This document shows positions 59,530 through 64,000 of a DNA stretch of 64,000 nucleotides, in pieces. Position 1 is the first letter of the stretch. Each line of letters begins with the position of its first letter. This DNA is from Sneathiella chinensis (GTDB lineage: Bacteria > Pseudomonadota > Alphaproteobacteria > Sneathiellales > Sneathiellaceae): positions 310,001 through 374,000 of the forward strand of contig NZ_VNWN01000007.1 in assembly GCF_012720115.1 (NCBI RefSeq). Reading direction: 5' to 3'. The translations under genes and the position numbers were made by a program. The notes under the pieces are model-generated. The model made no database searches. It worked only from the letters and a program-made list of their open reading frames with translations, and was not told where the DNA came from.

Positions 59530-60984
59530 TTAGCCGTCCAGTTTCGGACGCAGCAACTGGTTGACCACACCCGGGTTGGCCTTGCCGCCGGTGGCCTTCA
59601 TGACCTGACCGACGAAGAAGCCAAACAGCTTGTCCTTACCACCGCGATATTCTGCCACCTTGTCCTGATTGGCGGCAATGACCTCGTCAATGGCCGCCTC
59701 GATGGCACCGGTGTCAGAAACCTGCTTCAGGCCTTTTTCCTCGACAATCGCCTCGGCGGCCTTACCGGTTTCGAACATTTCCTCGAACACTTCCTTGGCG
59801 ATCCGGTTGGAAATGGTTCCATCCTTGATCAGATCGATCAGTTCACCCAGCGAGTCGGCGGATACCGGGCTATCGGACAGGGACTTGCCGGTCCGGTTCA
59901 GGTTGCCGAACAGCTCACCGATCACCCAGTTGGCGGACAGTTTCGCATCCCGCCCCTTGGCCACGGCCTCGAAGAAGTCGGCGATTTCCTTTTCCGCAAC
60001 CAGAACACCCGCATCATAGGCGGTAATGCCCAGATCGTTGACGAACCGCGCTTTCTTGTCGTCCGGCAGTTCCGGCAGATCGGCACGGATTTTCTCGATG
60101 AAGGCATCATCGAATTCCAGCGGTAACAGGTCCGGGTCCGGGAAATAACGGTAGTCATGCGCTTCTTCCTTGGAACGCATGGACCGGGTTTCCCCCTCGA
60201 CGCTGTCATAAAGGCGGGTTTCCTGATCAACCGTACCGCCGGCTTCCAGAATGTCCACCTGACGGTTGGCTTCATAGATGATCGCCTGCTGGATGAAGCG
60301 GACAGAGTTGATGTTCTTCATCTCGCAGCGGGTGCCGAACGGCTCACCGGGACGGCGAACAGAAACGTTCACGTCGGCCCGCATGGAGCCTTCTTCCATG
60401 TTACCGTCACAGGTTCCAAGATAGCGCAGGATGCTGCGCAGCTTCTTGATGTAGGCCGCGGCCTCTTCCGGGGAACGCAGGTCCGGATCGGACACGATCT
60501 CCATCAGGGCGATGCCGGACCGGTTCAGGTCGACCAGTGACATGCTGGGATGCTGGTCATGAATGCTCTTGCCCGCGTCCTGTTCCAGATGCAGGCGGGT
60601 AATACCGATTTCGCGGGTTTCCCCATCCTTCAGATCGATGGTGATCACCCCTTCGCCAACGATCGGCTGCAGGAACTGGCTGATCTGATAGCCTTGCGGC
60701 AGGTCGGCATAGAAGTAGTTCTTCCGATCGAACACGGAATGCTTGTTGATCTTCGCCTTCAGGCCCAGCCCGGTGCGAACCGCCTGCTCAACAGCCTTTT
60801 CGTTGATGACCGGCAGCATGCCTGGCATGGCCGCATCCACAAACGAGACCTGCGAGTTCTGCTCGGCACCATATTCGGTTGCAGAACCGGAAAACAGCTT
60901 GGATTTGGATGTCACCTGGGCATGGACTTCCATACCGATGACAACTTCCCAATCGCCTGTTGCGCCTTGAATAATCATTCCCAT
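59530..60984 (-). CDS. gatB: Asp-tRNA(Asn)/Glu-tRNA(Gln) amidotransferase subunit B
   Basis: Binds misacylated tRNA and activates it in the GatCAB complex. 484 residues from ATG 60984 (GAGGATAAC before it; the longer frame to 61044 overlaps gatA). [29 protein letters not shown] and [11 protein letters not shown] are GatB motifs; the C-terminal YqeY domain is present. One base after gatA. Confidence 0.97.
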   Translation of the reverse strand: MGMIIQGATGDWEVVIGMEVHAQVTSKSKLFSGSATEYGAEQNSQVSFVDAAMPGMLPVINEKAVEQAVRTGLGLKAKINKHSVFDRKNYFYADLPQGYQISQFLQPIVGEGVITIDLKDGETREIGITRLHLEQDAGKSIHDQHPSMSLVDLNRSGIALMEIVSDPDLRSPEEAAAYIKKLRSILRYLGTCDGNMEEGSMRADVNVSVRRPGEPFGTRCEMKNINSVRFIQQAIIYEANRQVDILEAGGTVDQETRLYDSVEGETRSMRSKEEAHDYRYFPDPDLLPLEFDDAFIEKIRADLPELPDDKKARFVNDLGITAYDAGVLVAEKEIADFFEAVAKGRDAKLSANWVIGELFGNLNRTGKSLSDSPVSADSLGELIDLIKDGTISNRIAKEVFEEMFETGKAAEAIVEEKGLKQVSDTGAIEAAIDEVIAANQDKVAEYRGGKDKLFGFFVGQVMKATGGKANPGVVNQLLRPKLDG

Positions 60985-60985
60985 G

Positions 60986-62467
60986 TTATCCTCTCCACCA
61001 ATCGGAAGGTTTGGCGGTAAATTCCGCAGCCTCTTCAAGAACACCTGCGGTTCTGATCACTGTTTCCTCGTCAAACGGGCGGCCCAGCAACTGCAGGCCA
61101 AGCGGCAGTCCGTCCCCGGACAGACCCGCCGGAAGCGAAATCCCCGGAAGACCGGCCAGACTTGCCGGTACGGTGAACACGTCGTTCAGATACATTTCAA
61201 GCGGGTCCCCGCCGGACTTCTCGCCAAAGGCAAAGGCCGCGGACGGCGCTGTTGGCGTCAGGATGGTATCCACTTCCTTGAAGGCAGTGTTGAAATCCTC
61301 GGCGATCCGGGCGCGGACCTTCTGGGCTTTCAGGTAATAGGCATCGTAATAACCGGCAGACAGGGCATAGGTCCCGATCAGCAGACGGCGTTGTACTTCC
61401 GACCCGAAGCCTTCCGCACGGGTGCGGGAGTACATGTCGGCCAGATCCTTGCCCTCGACCCGAAGGCCATAACGCACCCCGTCATAGCGAGCCAGGTTGC
61501 TGGACGCTTCGGCCGGGGCAATGATGTAATAGGACGGCAGGGCATATTTTGTGTGTGGCAGGCTGATCTCGACGATCTCGGCACCTGCAGCCTTCAGCCA
61601 CTCGATCCCCTTGTCCCACAGGGACTGGATTTCCGCCGGAACGCTGTCCAGACGATATTCTTTCGGGATCCCCACTTTCAGGCCCTTGATGTCGCCAGTA
61701 AGCGCGGCCTCGAAATTCGGGACATCCATATCCACGCTGGTGCTGTCTTTCGGGTCGAACCCGGCCATGGCTTCCAGCATGATCGCGGCATCGCGAACGG
61801 ACCGGGTCATGGGCCCGGCCTGATCCAGACTGGACGCAAAGGCAACCACGCCCCACCGGGAACAACGGCCATAGGTCGGCTTCATCCCGACAATGCCGGT
61901 AAAGGCGGCAGGCTGGCGGATGGAACCGCCGGTATCCGTACCGGTCGCCCCCATTGCCGTATAGGCGGCCACTGCACTTGCGGACCCGCCGGAGGACCCA
62001 CCCGGAACCAGCGGCTGGTCGTCTGTCTGGCGGCGCCACGGGTTGACCACATTGCCGTAAAAGCTGGTTTCGTTGGAAGAGCCCATGGCGAACTCGTCAA
62101 GGTTTACCTTACCCAGCATGACAGCGCCTTCATTCCACAGATTTGTGGTGACGGTGCTTTCATATTTCGGCTTGAAGCCGTCAAGGATATGGGACGCGGC
62201 CGTTGTCAGGGTGTCCTTTGTGCAGAACAGGTCCTTGATGGCCAGCGGAATGCCTTCCATCTTGCCAACGGTTCCCTGCGCACGGCGCTGATCGGAGGCG
62301 GTTGCCATCTCGACGGCCTTTTCAGGGGTTTCCGTGATATAGGCGTTCAGGCCTCTTGCGGCATCCATGGAGGTGATATGCGCTGCGGTCAGTTCCACAG
62401 CGGAGAACTTGCCGGCGGCCAGCCCGTCGCGGGCCTCGGCAATGGTCAGTCTTGTCAGGTCACTCAT
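60986..62467 (-). CDS. gatA: Asp-tRNA(Asn)/Glu-tRNA(Gln) amidotransferase subunit A
   Basis: Amidase-signature glutaminase, 493 residues. Catalytic Lys in IPLAIKDLF, cis-Ser in [15 protein letters not shown] and nucleophile Ser in [12 protein letters not shown]. Its ATG overlaps the gatC stop by one base (TAATG). Together with tRNA-Gln in the window, this shows the indirect Gln-tRNA route. Confidence 0.98.
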   Translation of the reverse strand: MSDLTRLTIAEARDGLAAGKFSAVELTAAHITSMDAARGLNAYITETPEKAVEMATASDQRRAQGTVGKMEGIPLAIKDLFCTKDTLTTAASHILDGFKPKYESTVTTNLWNEGAVMLGKVNLDEFAMGSSNETSFYGNVVNPWRRQTDDQPLVPGGSSGGSASAVAAYTAMGATGTDTGGSIRQPAAFTGIVGMKPTYGRCSRWGVVAFASSLDQAGPMTRSVRDAAIMLEAMAGFDPKDSTSVDMDVPNFEAALTGDIKGLKVGIPKEYRLDSVPAEIQSLWDKGIEWLKAAGAEIVEISLPHTKYALPSYYIIAPAEASSNLARYDGVRYGLRVEGKDLADMYSRTRAEGFGSEVQRRLLIGTYALSAGYYDAYYLKAQKVRARIAEDFNTAFKEVDTILTPTAPSAAFAFGEKSGGDPLEMYLNDVFTVPASLAGLPGISLPAGLSGDGLPLGLQLLGRPFDEETVIRTAGVLEEAAEFTAKPSDWWRG

Positions 62468-62754
62468 TATTCAATCACCTTCGGAACAGCAAAGAAGCCA
62501 TCTTCATGGCCGGGGGCATTGGCGACAATGTCTTCCTGATAACCGCCATCGGAAATCTCGTCAGTCCGCCAGCGCAGTTGCATATCGGCGACCGAGGTCA
62601 TGGGGGCTGTATTCTCGGTGTCAACTTCACCCAGTTGTTCAACCCATCCCAAAATCGAATTCAGTTCAGCGGCAAGCGGTTCAAGGTCTTTTTCCTCAAC
62701 CCGGATGCGCGCCAAGTTGGCTACTTTCGCCACAGTGGCTTTATCAAGCGACAT
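62467..62754 (-). CDS. gatC: Asp-tRNA(Asn)/Glu-tRNA(Gln) amidotransferase subunit C
   Basis: 95 residues. [20 protein letters not shown] and [19 protein letters not shown] are GatC hallmarks. First gene of gatCAB, divergent from ruvX. Confidence 0.97.
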   Translation of the reverse strand: MSLDKATVAKVANLARIRVEEKDLEPLAAELNSILGWVEQLGEVDTENTAPMTSVADMQLRWRTDEISDGGYQEDIVANAPGHEDGFFAVPKVIE

Positions 62755-62864
62755 GTGTCACCCTTTGCTGTATAGATGCTTAATCCGGAAGGTCGGCCCG
62801 GAAACTACCTGTATGACTCGAACAGAAGCGCCAAACCGACAATGGGCGCAAATTAGCGTAACGA

Positions 62865-63323
62865 ATGCTCCTCGGCAACCCCACCCATTTGAAACATTTC
62901 ATTGCCCTTGACCAAAGGCTTATGGGATTCGACCCCGGCACAAAAACAATCGGGCTGGCCATCTCGGATACATCCCTGAAAGTGGCGACCCCTCTCAAGA
63001 CCATCAAGCGAAAAAAATTCCGCGATGACGTTGCGGAAATTGCTGCCGTTATCAAGGAGTACAATATCGGTGGCTTTTTGATCGGCCTGCCCCTCAACAT
63101 GGATGGAAGCGAAGGCCCCCGGTGTCAGTCCAGTCGCCAGTTCCAGAAAAACCTGGAAGAGAATTTCGACCTTCCCATGTGTTTCTGGGATGAGCGCCTG
63201 TCCACCGCCGCCGTCACCCGCACCCTGCTGGAGGCCGATGCCTCCCGAAAGCGGCGCAGCGAAGTGGTCGACAAGATGGCCGCCGCCTTCATCCTTCAGG
63301 GCGCCCTTGATTACATGAGTTAG
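62865..63323 (+). CDS. ruvX: Putative pre-16S rRNA nuclease / Holliday-junction resolvase-like YqgF
   Basis: 152 residues, RNase H-like. GFDPGTKTIGLAISD, IGLPLNMDGSEGPR and WDERLSTAAV are family motifs with the active-site acids; VVDKMAAAFILQ ends it. The first ~18 residues (ATG 62865) are variable, and a later start is possible. Confidence 0.93.
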   Translation: MLLGNPTHLKHFIALDQRLMGFDPGTKTIGLAISDTSLKVATPLKTIKRKKFRDDVAEIAAVIKEYNIGGFLIGLPLNMDGSEGPRCQSSRQFQKNLEENFDLPMCFWDERLSTAAVTRTLLEADASRKRRSEVVDKMAAAFILQGALDYMS

Positions 63324-63387
63324 GAATCGGTCCACTGGGAGGGCCGCACCGCGAGATGATGCGGCCTCATATCTCAATGGTCAGACT

Positions 63388-64000
63388 TCAGGAATGAGCC
63401 AACCGGCCTTCCGGCAACCGCAGGGTCACGGTTGTCCCCTCGCCCACAGAACTTTCCAGCGTCAGGTGGCCGCCATGCAACTCGGCAAGGTTGGCGGCCA
63501 GCGGCAATCCAAGGCCAGCCCCTTCATATTTTTTCGTAAAGGCACCGCCTTCCGCCTGCCCGAAGGGGCAAAGGGCAATTCTCAACTGCTCCTCGGTCAT
63601 GCCGATTCCCGTATCCCGGATGATAATTTTCGGACCGTCTTCCAGCCCCACCTCGACAGAGACCTGTTCCCCGCAAGAAAACTTGACCGCATTTGACAGC
63701 AGGTTCAGGACAATCTGCCGGATGCGGCGCATGTCGGCGTGCAGAACAAAATCCTCGCGGATCGTCACATCAAGATCGCATTTACCCTCGCCTTCCTTGT
63801 CGGCGATCATTCTGACCGCGCTGTCAATCACGCCGGAAATCTGGAATTCATTGTCTTCCAGTTCCAGATGATTGCCTTCGATCTTGGCAAGGTCCAGCAG
63901 GTCATTGACCAGCCTCAGCATATGCTCGCCGCTTTCCAGCGCGTAGGACGCATATTCCTCGATCTTTTCCGGGGTCATGGTCTTTGAGCAACTGCGCAGC
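63388..64000 (-). CDS. Sensor histidine kinase, C-terminal part (5' end outside window)
   Basis: The frame is open to base 64000, so the apparent ATG at 63978 is internal. Visible are the X-region LRLVNDLLDLAKIEGNHLEL, N-box RIRQIVLNLLSNAVKF, G1 IRDTGIGMTEEQL and G2 GAGLGLPLAANLAELHGG. The phospho-acceptor His box lies beyond the edge. It ends LRLPEGRLAHS with no receiver attached. Confidence 0.88.
   Translation of the reverse strand, partial: LRSCSKTMTPEKIEEYASYALESGEHMLRLVNDLLDLAKIEGNHLELEDNEFQISGVIDSAVRMIADKEGEGKCDLDVTIREDFVLHADMRRIRQIVLNLLSNAVKFSCGEQVSVEVGLEDGPKIIIRDTGIGMTEEQLRIALCPFGQAEGGAFTKKYEGAGLGLPLAANLAELHGGHLTLESSVGEGTTVTLRLPEGRLAHS

Noticed and set aside
60983-62539. 518-residue plus-strand frame
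   Set aside because: Antisense to gatA with the full amidase triad.

Overview
The window is a GC-rich (roughly high-50s percent G+C by eye) piece of bacterial chromosome that reads as an alphaproteobacterium, probably close to the Rhodospirillales. The evidence is the clustering of genes that travel together in that class: guaB-rsmB near guaA, aminotransferase-hom-glpX-recJ, bamE opposite cytochrome bc1 chaperone-DUF177-rpmF-plsX-fabH-ihfA-merR, gatCAB opposite ruvX, a PAS_5 protein, class I phaC, an H+-pyrophosphatase and ctaA. There is no phage integrase, insertion sequence or CRISPR array in the window.

Layout. 1-6.5 kb is an accessory block, all on the minus strand: a very large open frame (1139 codons, running off the left edge) with peptidoglycan-binding-like and lysozyme-like features, and an SF1 helicase fused to a DUF2726-type nuclease, separated by an extremely AT-rich gap. 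6.6-15.3 kb holds purine synthesis (guaA, guaB), RNA methyltransferases (rsmB, rlmE), a Ppx/GppA phosphatase and a membrane PAS histidine kinase. 15.4-19.8 kb holds tRNA-Gln, a macro-domain protein, PilZ, pentapeptide-repeat and small unknown proteins, and two tandem tRNA-Glu genes. 19.8-26.5 kb is the recJ/glpX/hom/aminotransferase run plus an OmpA-like lipoprotein. 26.7-34.4 kb has phaC, argC and a potFGHI-like polyamine ABC transporter. 34.5-39.8 kb is mixed accessory DNA: a LysE exporter, a TetR/metallo-hydrolase operon, a chloramphenicol-acetyltransferase-like gene, a PAS_5 protein and an AT-rich island coding a multi-pass membrane protein. 39.9-44.4 kb has rplM-rpsI, a thioesterase and a crotonase/CoA-binding/metY operon.

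44.6-46.7 kb is the most distinctive region: three small exported or lipoprotein genes in a row (HfaA-like, HfaB/CsgG pore, and a secreted protein ending in an Asn-Gly repeat and acidic tail). This resembles the Caulobacter holdfast-anchor operon, but the third component looks unfamiliar. An AT-rich leader before it contains a perfect TTAA-N7-TTAA (CtrA-type) motif. 46.8-64 kb is mostly conserved housekeeping: ctaA, tRNA-Pro, merR/ihfA/fabH/plsX/rpmF, bamE, a chemoreceptor, paired membrane and soluble pyrophosphatases, gatCAB, ruvX and the 3' part of another histidine kinase.

Several starts were moved inward from the longest possible frame because a better ribosome binding site, a signal peptide or an ATGA overlap supports a downstream start. 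The macro-domain gene was extended outward to a probable non-ATG start.
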